This document shows, one piece after another, positions 8,072 through 14,697 of a stretch of 21,305 bases of DNA. Position 1 is the first letter of the stretch. Every line of letters begins with the position of its first letter. The stretch is from Acidimicrobiia bacterium (GTDB lineage: Bacteria; Actinomycetota; Acidimicrobiia; IMCC26256; JAENVU01): assembly GCA_016650415.1 (NCBI GenBank), contig JAENVU010000237.1:1-21305 (forward strand), given 5' to 3'. The translations under genes were made by a program, and so were the position numbers. The notes beneath the pieces were generated by a model, which saw only the letters and a list, made by a program, of their open reading frames with translations, was not told where the DNA came from and did no database searches.

Positions 8072-8670
8072 TGCAGGCCGTCCACCAAATCGTCGCCCGG
8101 GGAGCCCCCCTCGACCGCTCGGATGTCGACACCGACCAGATCATTCCCTCCGACTGGTTGAAGCGCGTCGAGCGCACCGGCTTCGGCGAAGGACTCTTCT
8201 CCGAATGGCGGGAGCGCTCGGACTTCGTCCTGAACCAAGACCGGTATTCCCAAGCCCACGTCCTGGTCGCGGGTCCGAACTTCGGGACCGGCTCCTCGCG
8301 TGAGCACGCGGTGTGGGCGCTCCAGGACTACGGCTTCGAGGCGGTCGTTTCCTCACGGTTCGCCGATATCTTCCGCAACAACGCGCTGAAGGGCGGGCTC
8401 GTTCCGGTGACCGTGCCCGAGCCGGTCGTACGGACCATCATGGCGGCGCTCGCCGACGACGCGTCGATCGAAATCGTCATCGACGTCGTCAACCGACGGA
8501 TGGCCGTCCCGGCCATCGCACTGGACGAGCCCTTCGAACTCGATGACTACACGCAGCATCGGCTCCTCGAAGGGCTCGACGACATCGGGATCACCGAATC
8601 CCACGGCGCCGATATCAGCAAGTTCGAGGCGCACCGCCCCGCCTACCTTCCCTCGGCCGCCGCGAGTTAG
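8071..8670 (+). CDS. leuD: 3-isopropylmalate dehydratase small subunit
   Basis: LeuD is the swivel-domain subunit that completes the isopropylmalate isomerase active site with LeuC. At 199 residues it has the usual bacterial length. It shows DVDTDQIIPSDWLKR (18-32), the substrate-recognition loop with GPNFGTGSSREHA (68-80), and SRFADIFRNNALKGGL (94-109). The start codon overlaps the leuC stop by one base. Its last bases overlap by four the end of the convergent CPBP protease gene, so no separate terminator fits between them and transcripts from both sides must read into each other or end inside coding sequence. Confidence 0.96.
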
Positions 8671-9515
8671 CGCGACAGGGCGTAGGCAACGATCGCCGCG
8701 TTGTAGAGCGCGTGGGTCACGATCCCGGGCCCGAGTCGCTTGAACGAGTACCGCAGTACCCCCAAGACCGCGCCGAGCGGCGCGATCAACAAGAACACGC
8801 CAAGGTTGCCGCGCGCGTCGGCCGGACCGAGGTGCACCAGCCCGAACAACGCCGCTTGCGCGATGATCCCGATGGCGGCCCCCCACCGGCTGACCAATCC
8901 GCTCATGAGCAGCCCGCGGAAGAAGAGTTCTTCGACAATCGGTGCTCCGATCACCGCGATGAACACGATCACGATCGTCGTCAGTGTGCTGCGGCGAAGC
9001 GGTTCGAGCACGCTCGTTCGGTGCGGTTCGATCCCAATGGACTTCAGTGCCCGAGCGATGTTGCCCACGCCGATGAGCGCGGCGACCGAAAAGCCGAGCC
9101 CGAGCGCGAGGTCGACCCAGCGAACGGTGAGGCCCAGGTCCCGGAGCGAACCGCTCCCATGCCGTCGGACGGCGATGATGCACGCCACCACGAGAGGAAT
9201 CCAGAGGCCGAACTGCACCGCGAGCGTGACCAGCGGACTGTTGCGTTCGGCGCCGAGCACGCGCAACACGAGATAGACGACGACCGACAGGGCGACCCCA
9301 CCGACTGCGCCGCCGAGGGCGATCCAGCCGGCCCGGATGGGTCGACTCTGATCGTCCACGGTGCGCACCGCGGGATACGCCACCGGCGCCGTCGGCGATA
9401 CGAGCGGCTGATGGTCGGTGTATCCCGTCCATTGGCCGCCGTCCCACCAGCGCCAGTTGGCAACTCGCCACGGATCCGCGTACCAACCTGCGGGTGGCGT
9501 CGACGACATCGTCAT
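8667..9515 (-). CDS. DUF2510 plus CPBP-family intramembrane protease-like protein
   Basis: The 282-residue protein begins with a DUF2510-type motif (PAGWYADPW...RWWDGGQWT, about residues 8-30). About seven hydrophobic segments follow from residue 63 on. The CPBP (Abi/Rce1-like) signature is complete: EELFFRG (195-201), FGLVH with H228, and H268/N272 in THALYN. These are the residues that bind metal and activate water in Rce1. Family members are glutamyl intramembrane proteases or immunity-type membrane proteins; the substrate here is unknown. ATG 9515 has AGGA eight bases upstream, and MSS two codons later is an alternative. It may be the last gene of the leuA-methyltransferase unit, though 284 bases separate it from the methyltransferase. 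Confidence 0.88.
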   Translation of the reverse strand: MTMSSTPPAGWYADPWRVANWRWWDGGQWTGYTDHQPLVSPTAPVAYPAVRTVDDQSRPIRAGWIALGGAVGGVALSVVVYLVLRVLGAERNSPLVTLAVQFGLWIPLVVACIIAVRRHGSGSLRDLGLTVRWVDLALGLGFSVAALIGVGNIARALKSIGIEPHRTSVLEPLRRSTLTTIVIVFIAVIGAPIVEELFFRGLLMSGLVSRWGAAIGIIAQAALFGLVHLGPADARGNLGVFLLIAPLGAVLGVLRYSFKRLGPGIVTHALYNAAIVAYALSR

Positions 9516-9559
9516 CGCGTGGATCCTGTCACTCCCTCGCGCCGTGCGAGGCGATCCGA

Positions 9560-9688
9560 TCAGCCGGCGAGCTGTTCAACCGCGCGTTCGCGGTAGAGCA
9601 CCTCGTCGACGGCGACGCCGAGTTCGACGGCCAGCTCCCGGGTCTGATCCCGGTCGAAGAGATACGTGAGAAAGTCGTGGTAGTCCAT
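9560..9688 (-). CDS. Unrecognised 42-residue protein
   Basis: This small ORF begins with ATG 9688 behind a strong GGGAGG ribosome-binding site and ends in TGA 9560. The product starts MDYHDFLTYL, is acidic, and looks mostly helical (TRELAVELGVAVDEVLYRER). It has no membrane segment, Cys pair or signal peptide. I do not recognise the family. The ELGVAVDEVL part is faintly like a helix-turn-helix or a DNA-binding adaptor helix, but that is too short to argue. It lies between the methyltransferase and the CPBP protease genes on the same strand. Support comes from the good ribosome-binding site, codon-like base use and the otherwise empty spacer. Conservation in relatives would decide whether it is real. 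Confidence 0.5.
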   Translation of the reverse strand: MDYHDFLTYLFDRDQTRELAVELGVAVDEVLYRERAVEQLAG

Positions 9689-9767
9689 GGTGATTGCCTC
9701 CCGTTGTGCCAATACCCATCAGTGGTATCGGTCCCCGGTCGGCCGGAACTTGAACGATTTCTCCCCG

Positions 9768-9792
9768 ACCTCCGACGTTTGGCGTCGGCGGT
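9768..9792. terminator. Inverted repeat after the methyltransferase gene
   Basis: CCGACG and CGTCGG form a perfect 6-bp stem around TTTGG. It extends by three more pairs (ACC/GGT) beyond one mismatch. It starts eight bases after the methyltransferase stop on the minus strand. No U-tract follows, so it is at best a weak or factor-assisted terminator separating leuA-methyltransferase from the small ORF. Confidence 0.4.
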
Positions 9793-9799
9793 GCAGTCG

Positions 9800-10462
9800 T
9801 CAGGGCCTGGTGCCGGCGAGGAGTGCGAGTTCTCGCCATTTCCAGTGGCAGTCGACGTCGGCGAAGCCGATCTCGCGGAACCAGCCCAACTGATCGGCCA
9901 CCGGGGCCAGCTGGTTCGAGGGATCGTCGCGCTCGGGGGTCACCCCGATCGCGGCAAGGAACTCATCATGGAGTGCCGGCGACACCGAGGCCACGTGCTC
10001 CAGGTTGAGAAATGTCCCACCCGGCGACAAGCGATCGAACACCTCTCCGTAGAGCGTCCGCTTCCGCGCGTCGCTGACGTGGTGGATCGCGAAGCTGCTG
10101 ACGACGAGGTCGAACGAGCCCCATGCCGTCGGCAGTGGATCGTCGAGGTCCTGACGCACCACGTCGACGAGGTCATCATCGGCAAACCGTTCGGAGGCGC
10201 GGCCGAGCATCTCGTCGGAGAAGTCGCAGGCCACGCCGTGGCCCGCCGGTCGCAGGTCACGAATCAACTCCATCAGGATCCCGTCGCCGGTCCCCAAATC
10301 GAGCACGCGGCCAACCTCGGCCGGAACGAACTCGGCGAGGACTGCCATCCCCTCGGCCCGGAACGGGATCGAGTCGCGGTTGGTCAGGTAGGCCCGCGCG
10401 TGCTCGACGTCGACCCACCGATTCGTCCCGGCAACATTCGGCGCGGCATCGGACGCGGTCAT
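9800..10462 (-). CDS. Class I SAM-dependent methyltransferase
   Basis: The 220-residue protein has a Rossmann methyltransferase fold. Motif I is VLDLGTGDG (53-61), an acidic residue at the end of strand 2 lies in ACDFSDEML, motif post-II is DDPLP, and the FDLVVSSFAIHH stretch follows (about 117-128). It resembles the UbiE/Tam-like group of small-molecule methyltransferases. The start ATG overlaps the leuA stop in ATGA, so translation is coupled to LeuA. This suggests a link with leucine metabolism. By analogy, yeast Tmt1 methylates 3-isopropylmalate and trans-aconitate, but sequence alone cannot give the substrate. It could equally be an unrelated passenger of the operon. Confidence 0.85.
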   Translation of the reverse strand: MTASDAAPNVAGTNRWVDVEHARAYLTNRDSIPFRAEGMAVLAEFVPAEVGRVLDLGTGDGILMELIRDLRPAGHGVACDFSDEMLGRASERFADDDLVDVVRQDLDDPLPTAWGSFDLVVSSFAIHHVSDARKRTLYGEVFDRLSPGGTFLNLEHVASVSPALHDEFLAAIGVTPERDDPSNQLAPVADQLGWFREIGFADVDCHWKWRELALLAGTRP

Positions 10463-12000
10463 GGTCCGACGACGCGCTCGCGCACCTCGGTCCGATCGCG
10501 CAACCGCACGATCTTGTTCACCGCGGCCAGGTAGGCCCGGGCCGACGCTTCCACCACATCGGTGGACACGCCCCGCCCACTGGCTCGTACGCCGTCGGCG
10601 TCGAGTTGGAGCACCACATCACCCAGGGCGTCGCCGCCGCTGGTCACGGACGACACGTGGAACTCGTTCACGGTGCCCCGAACACCAGTGGCCTCCGCGA
10701 TCGCTGCGATGGCCGCGTCGATCATGCCGTTCCCTTCGCCGTGACCCTCGACCTTCGTGCCACCGTCGGTGAGGACAACGTCCGCGCTGGGCGTCGCCGA
10801 CGTGCCACCTCGGAACTCGAAGCTCGCAATGGAGAATCGGTGCACGACCCCGGTACCGAGTTCCTCGGCCACGATCGCTTCCAGGTCGGCTTCGGTGATC
10901 TGCACCTTGCGGTCCGCGAGTTCCTTGAACCGCACGAACGCCTGGTTCAACGCGTCGCCCTGCAGGTGCAGGCCCAGCTTCTCCATCGAATCGGAGAAGG
11001 CGTGGCGGCCCGAGTGCTTGCCCAGCACGATCTGCGCCGCCTCCTGCCCGACGGAGCCCGCGTCCATGATCTCGTAGGTCTCCGGATCCTCCAAGACGCC
11101 GTGCTGATGGATACCGGCTTCGTGGGCGAACGCGTTGCGCCCGACGATGGCCTTGTTGAACTGCACGGGGTACCCGGTCAGACGAGACACCATCCGAGAG
11201 GTCAGCGACAGCTCCTCGGTCTTGATGTTGGTCTCCAGACCGTTGAAGTAGTCAGCGCGGGTGCGCAGCGCCATCACCACTTCCTCCAACGCCGCGTTCC
11301 CCGCTCGTTCGCCCAGTCCGTTGATCGCACACTCGACCTGACGGGCGCCATTGGACACCCCGGCCAGCGAGTTGGCCACCGCGAGACCGAGGTCGTTGTG
11401 ACAGTGGGTCGAGACCACGTATTCGCCCTTGACCGTGTCGATCACGTAGGCGATGAGCTTCCCGAAGTCCTCGGGGACGCCGAAGCCGACGGTGTCGGGG
11501 ATGTTCAACGTGGTCGCCCCATTGTCGACGGCGATCTGGCAAACCTCGACCATGAACTCGGCGTCGGAACGGAACGCGTCCTCGGGCGAGTACTCGATGT
11601 CGGCCGTGTAGGACTTCGCTCGGGCGACGCCGGCAGCAACCTCGGCTTTGACCTGGTCGTGGGTCATGCGCAGCTTCTTGCGCATGTGGATCTCGGACGT
11701 CGCGATGAAGACGTGGATCCGATTGCGTTCCGCGTGGCGGACCGCCTCCCACGCGCGGTCGATGTCCTTGAAGCCGGTCCGCGACAGACCCGCGATGATC
11801 GGGCCCTTGACCGACTGCGCGATTGCCTCCACCGCTTCGAAGTCGCCGTCGCTGGCGATCGGGAACCCGGCCTCGATGATGTCGACGCCGAGACGCGCGA
11901 GCTGATCTGCGATTTCGAGCTTTTCGCCCACGTCCAATGCGATTCCCGGCGATTGCTCACCGTCGCGCAACGTCGTATCGAAGATCAGCACCCTGTCCAT
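10459..12000 (-). CDS. leuA: 2-isopropylmalate synthase
   Basis: LeuA condenses acetyl-CoA with 2-oxoisovalerate, the committed and feedback-controlled step of leucine synthesis. The 513-residue protein has the DTTLRDGEQSPG motif (8-19) and the metal ligands H199 and H201 in STHCHND. The NGLGERAGNA segment (227-236) is also present, as is a C-terminal LeuA dimer/regulatory domain (about 365-500) that binds leucine. It is the E. coli-like class of about 515-520 residues, not the longer class known from Mycobacterium and Streptomyces. ATG 12000 has AGAGGAA upstream. A citramalate synthase is the main alternative, but the three-leucine leader peptide upstream argues for LeuA. A methyltransferase gene overlaps its end by four bases. 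Confidence 0.94.
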   Translation of the reverse strand: MDRVLIFDTTLRDGEQSPGIALDVGEKLEIADQLARLGVDIIEAGFPIASDGDFEAVEAIAQSVKGPIIAGLSRTGFKDIDRAWEAVRHAERNRIHVFIATSEIHMRKKLRMTHDQVKAEVAAGVARAKSYTADIEYSPEDAFRSDAEFMVEVCQIAVDNGATTLNIPDTVGFGVPEDFGKLIAYVIDTVKGEYVVSTHCHNDLGLAVANSLAGVSNGARQVECAINGLGERAGNAALEEVVMALRTRADYFNGLETNIKTEELSLTSRMVSRLTGYPVQFNKAIVGRNAFAHEAGIHQHGVLEDPETYEIMDAGSVGQEAAQIVLGKHSGRHAFSDSMEKLGLHLQGDALNQAFVRFKELADRKVQITEADLEAIVAEELGTGVVHRFSIASFEFRGGTSATPSADVVLTDGGTKVEGHGEGNGMIDAAIAAIAEATGVRGTVNEFHVSSVTSGGDALGDVVLQLDADGVRASGRGVSTDVVEASARAYLAAVNKIVRLRDRTEVRERVVGP

Positions 12001-12036
12001 CGGGGGTTCCTCTCGGATGGTGGAATTTCGGCAAAC

Positions 12037-12069
12037 AAAAACCCTCCCGGCCCGAAGGCGCGAGAGGGT
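12037..12069 (-). terminator. Attenuator terminator in the leuA leader
   Basis: The minus-strand stem ACCCTCTCG with CGGGAGGGT, continued by GCC/GGC beyond one bulged C, is capped by a UUCG loop and followed by UUUUUGUUU. It lies 31 bases after the leader peptide stop and 37 bases before leuA. It is a strong intrinsic terminator placed inside the leuA 5' leader. Confidence 0.85.
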
Positions 12070-12099
12070 GAACGACGAGCGACCGCAGGGGCGCCCGTC

Positions 12100-12141
12100 C
12101 TAAGTAAGGAGCAGGTTCTGAATACGCGTCGCCACTGACAT
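12100..12141 (-). CDS. Leucine leader peptide (MSVATRIQNLLLT) of leuA
   Basis: A 13-codon ORF encodes MSVATRIQNLLLT and then TAG. It ends with three consecutive leucine codons (CTG, CTC, CTT) one codon before the last. It sits between a recognisable promoter and a UUCG terminator, directly upstream of leuA. This is the standard arrangement for ribosome-mediated attenuation, where stalling at Leu codons under leucine shortage allows read-through into leuA. The ATG lies only ten bases from the -10 element, so it is probably translated from a leaderless or nearly leaderless transcript. Use of three different Leu codons suggests sensing of several leucyl-tRNA isoacceptors. Confidence 0.85.
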   Translation of the reverse strand: MSVATRIQNLLLT

Positions 12142-12151
12142 AGGAGCCGGG

Positions 12152-12180
12152 ATTCTCGCACAGTTCGGACCCAGGGTCAA
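12152..12180 (-). promoter_or_regulatory. Promoter of the leuA leader
   Basis: TTGACC (12180-12175) and GAGAAT (12157-12152) on the minus strand are separated by 17 bases. That is a good match to the housekeeping sigma consensus and the best -35/-10 pair in this window. Transcription would start close to the leader peptide ATG at 12141. Confidence 0.7.
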
Positions 12181-12202
12181 TGCATTTTCGGTCGAGCCGT
12201 GC

Positions 12203-12208
12203 GAAACT
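12203..12208 (+). promoter_or_regulatory. Putative -10 element for the sunset-domain gene
   Basis: GAAACT lies seven bases before the GTG start at 12216, again the leaderless layout. It is back-to-back with the leuA promoter. No clear -35 is seen. Confidence 0.3.
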
Positions 12209-12215
12209 GGCGTTC

Positions 12216-12590
12216 GTGAGCAGGTTGATACGACGAGGCGCGATCGCAGCGACACTGGCCAGCCTCGGGTACGCGGCATGGAAATTTCTCGCGGCCCGGA
12301 GGCCCGATACCGCCGGACTCACGTTCCAGGCGCAACCGTTTCCGCTGCCGCCGAAACCGATCCCCGTCTCGACATCGACGACTGCCCGTCATGACGCTGC
12401 GGTCGACGACCGCTCCATCGCCCCCGACCCGGACGGTGACTGCCCCGTCACCCATCCGATCAAGGGCAAGCACACCTCGGGCATCTACCACCAGCCCGGT
12501 GGTTTCGCCTACGAGCGCACCCATGCGGACCGTTGCTACCGCGATACGACCGCAGCCGAAGACGACGGACTGCGCGCAGCCAAACGCTAA
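12216..12590 (+). CDS. Membrane-anchored 'sunset'-domain protein, ArfC-like, next to mscL
   Basis: With GTG 12216 as start, this is a 124-residue protein. It has an Arg-rich N-terminus, one hydrophobic helix (about residues 8-27), a Pro-rich linker (about 43-56) and a compact C-terminal domain. That domain has the pattern CPVTHPIKG, SGIYHQPGG, YERTHADRCY and GLRAAKR. This is the pattern of the small 'sunset' domain seen in actinobacterial surface and nuclease-associated proteins and in ArfC-like channel accessory proteins. An ATG at 12180 would also be in frame, but it falls in the opposing leuA promoter. mscL follows 83 bases downstream on the same strand, which fits a channel-accessory role. 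Both the domain name and the role rest on recall of the pattern, not on a search. Confidence 0.7.
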   Translation: MSRLIRRGAIAATLASLGYAAWKFLAARRPDTAGLTFQAQPFPLPPKPIPVSTSTTARHDAAVDDRSIAPDPDGDCPVTHPIKGKHTSGIYHQPGGFAYERTHADRCYRDTTAAEDDGLRAAKR

Positions 12591-12625
12591 GAGCGAAGAT
12601 TCTTTCTTCTCGTCACGGAGTGCTC

Positions 12626-12631
12626 TACCCT
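12626..12631 (+). promoter_or_regulatory. Putative -10 element of mscL
   Basis: TACCCT, the same hexamer as before greA, lies 42 bases before the mscL ATG. A GGGGA ribosome-binding site follows in the 5' UTR. The -35 region is pyrimidine-rich and not consensus. Confidence 0.35.
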
Positions 12632-12673
12632 CCGCCGTTCCACGACCCACTACGACTCCCCTGGGGAACAACC

Positions 12674-13057
12674 ATGAAGAGCATGATCGACGAGTTCAAG
12701 AAGTTCATCATGAAGGGCGACCTCGTCACGATTGCCATTGCGTTCATCATCGGCGTCGAGTTCAGCAAGGTGGTGACATCGTTCACGGATGTGATCATGG
12801 GATTCGTCGGCGCCATCGTCGGGAAACCCTCGTTCAACAACCTCGTGCTCGACATCGGTGACGGCCAGGTCCCGTATGGAGCCTTCTTGACCGCCCTGAT
12901 CAACTTCCTCATCGTTGCATTCGTCCTGTTCCTCGTGATCAAGGGCTATGACCGGATGAAGGACCGGATGGGCGTCAAGGAGGCCGAAGCAGGTCCGACT
13001 GAAGCCGACCTCCTTGCCGAAATCCGCGACGAACTGAAGCAGCAGCGCTCCGCGTAG
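12674..13057 (+). CDS. mscL: Large-conductance mechanosensitive channel
   Basis: MscL is a homopentameric channel that opens under membrane tension and releases solutes on hypo-osmotic shock. The 127-residue protein starts with the amphipathic MKSMIDEFKKFIMKGD helix. TM1 is at about 15-45 (VTIAIAFIIGVEFSKVVTSF), followed by a short periplasmic loop, TM2 at about 68-92 (PYGAFLTALINFLIVAFVLF) and a C-terminal helical bundle (residues 104-125, EADLLAEIRDELKQQ). ATG 12674 follows GGGGA by seven bases. The preceding sunset-domain gene on the same strand may be a functional partner. It converges with serA seven bases after its stop. Confidence 0.96.
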   Translation: MKSMIDEFKKFIMKGDLVTIAIAFIIGVEFSKVVTSFTDVIMGFVGAIVGKPSFNNLVLDIGDGQVPYGAFLTALINFLIVAFVLFLVIKGYDRMKDRMGVKEAEAGPTEADLLAEIRDELKQQRSA

Positions 13058-13064
13058 CGGGACG

Positions 13065-14651
13065 TCAGCCGAGTTCGATGGCCTTGGCTTCGGTGATGCC
13101 GTCCTCGGCGCGCAATGCGTCGAGGACGGTGTCGGTCACCGGCGTCGTGGTCGACAGTGCCATCAACGCGGCCTGACCCGAGTTCGTCCGCCCGACGACC
13201 ATGTCGTCGATGTTGATCTCGGCATCGCCGAGGATCATTCCCACCTTGCCGATGATGCCGGGCACATCCGAGTTCCGCACCACGAGCATGTGCGCCGAGG
13301 GAGGGACGTCGATCACGTGATCGTCGATGCCGACGATGCGTAGTGATCCCTGCTTGCCGTACAACGTGCCCGCGACGTGCGTAGAGCGGCCGCGATAACT
13401 GCCGCGCAGCTCCACCAGGTTCACGTAGTCGTGGGTCGCCGCGAGCTTCGACTCCTTGACTTCGAGCCCGCGCGACGCGGCAATCGCGGGAGCGTTGACG
13501 AAGCTGACCGGTTCGTCGACGACCGGACCGAGCGCACCCTTCAGGGCCGCGAGCGTCAAGACCTTGCAGTCGTAATCGGCGATCTGGCCTTCGTAGGAGA
13601 CCTCGAGCGTGTCGACCACGCCACCGGCCAGTCCGGTGAAGAGCCGACCGAGACGCTCGACGAGCGGGAGGAACGGCGCCACCGTGGCATTCGCCTCGCT
13701 CGCCGCGAGATTCACCGCGAAGGGCACGAACTCGCCCGCGAGGCCGAGAACCACCATCTCCGCGATCGTCTGACCGGCCTTGTCCTGGGCCTCCCTGGTC
13801 GAGGCGCCGAGGTGGGGCGTCACCACGATGTTCTCGAGCGCGAACAACGGCGACTCGGTCGTCGGTTCGACCGCGAACACGTCGATGGCGGCGCCCCCGA
13901 GCGGACCGTTGGCGAGCGCATCGGCCAACGCGGCTTCGTCGATGATCCCACCGCGTGCGGTGTTGACGATCCGCAGCCCCGGCTTCGCCCGGGCCAGCAA
14001 CTTCGCGTCGAACAGCCCGATCGTCTCGGGCGTCTTGGGGAGGTGGATCGTCAGGAAGTCGACGGACTCCACCAGTGCGCCGAGGTCGGGTTCGAGTTCG
14101 ACGCCGAGCTGTCGAGCGCGTTCGGCGCTGACATAGGGGTCGTACGCGACGAGTCGCATCCCGAAGGCAAGACACCGTTGCGCCACCAGTACTCCGACCC
14201 GACCGAGCCCGACGACACCGAGCGTCTTGCCGTGCAGCTCGACGCCGGTCCAGCGGGAGCGATTCCACTTGCCGGCTTTGAGATCGCGATCGGCCTGGGG
14301 GATGTTGCGCGCTTGGGCGAGCAGCAACGCCACGGCCTGCTCCGCGGCCGAGATGACGTTCGACTGCGGCGCATTGACCACCATCACGCCCCGCTCAGTG
14401 GCCGCGGCGACGTCGACGTTGTCGAGTCCGATGCCGGCGCGACCCACGACCACCAGGTCGGTGCCGGCCGCGAGCACGTCGGCAGTGACCTGGGTCGCGC
14501 TCCGGATGATCAAGGCCGCAGCACCCGGGATGGCGACGAGCAGCTCGTCGGGCGAGAGCCCGAGCTGGATGTCGACGTCCAACCCGGCGGCACGCATGTG
14601 ATCGAGACCGCGGTCGGCGAGCTCTTCGGTGACCAGAACACGTTTGCTCAA
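13065..14651 (-). CDS. serA: D-3-phosphoglycerate dehydrogenase
   Basis: SerA oxidises 3-phosphoglycerate to phosphohydroxypyruvate with NAD+, the first step of serine synthesis. The 528-residue protein is the long actinobacterial form: a catalytic/NAD domain with GLGRVG (148-153) and R233, E262 and H280. An intervening ASB domain (about 318-450) and a C-terminal ACT domain (about 455-526, HMLVVRNSDVPGIIGKVG) follow. The ACT and ASB domains mediate serine inhibition in the mycobacterial enzyme. The start appears to be TTG 14651, supported by an AAGGAG ribosome-binding site six bases upstream. It follows the aminotransferase gene after 35 bases, probably as one unit. Confidence 0.95.
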   Translation of the reverse strand: MSKRVLVTEELADRGLDHMRAAGLDVDIQLGLSPDELLVAIPGAAALIIRSATQVTADVLAAGTDLVVVGRAGIGLDNVDVAAATERGVMVVNAPQSNVISAAEQAVALLLAQARNIPQADRDLKAGKWNRSRWTGVELHGKTLGVVGLGRVGVLVAQRCLAFGMRLVAYDPYVSAERARQLGVELEPDLGALVESVDFLTIHLPKTPETIGLFDAKLLARAKPGLRIVNTARGGIIDEAALADALANGPLGGAAIDVFAVEPTTESPLFALENIVVTPHLGASTREAQDKAGQTIAEMVVLGLAGEFVPFAVNLAASEANATVAPFLPLVERLGRLFTGLAGGVVDTLEVSYEGQIADYDCKVLTLAALKGALGPVVDEPVSFVNAPAIAASRGLEVKESKLAATHDYVNLVELRGSYRGRSTHVAGTLYGKQGSLRIVGIDDHVIDVPPSAHMLVVRNSDVPGIIGKVGMILGDAEINIDDMVVGRTNSGQAALMALSTTTPVTDTVLDALRAEDGITEAKAIELG

Positions 14652-14663
14652 CGCAAACTCCTT

Positions 14664-14697
14664 GACTCAGGCGAGAAGGTCGGGACTCAGGCGAGAA
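14664..14697. repeat. 14-bp direct repeat at the aspC-serA junction
   Basis: The 14 bases GACTCAGGCGAGAA occur at 14664-14677 and again at 14684-14697. The period is 20 bases. The right copy holds the last codons and stop of the aminotransferase gene; the left lies in the spacer, partly over the serA ribosome-binding site. It looks like a small tandem duplication of the gene's 3' end, by replication slippage. Confidence 0.7.

Noticed and set aside
9712..9728. ATACC-N7-GGTAT inverted repeat upstream of the 42-residue ORF.
   Set aside because: With only five base pairs per arm and no promoter element aligned to it, it is too weak to call an operator.
10459..12000. Citramalate synthase (cimA) or homocitrate synthase as identity of the LeuA-like gene.
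   Set aside because: The C-terminal regulatory domain, the length, and above all the Leu-Leu-Leu leader peptide favour 2-isopropylmalate synthase.
10123..12138. A 671-codon plus-strand frame opposite leuA.
   Set aside because: It is a shadow of leuA; composition is His/Arg/Asp biased and it runs across the leuA leader terminator.
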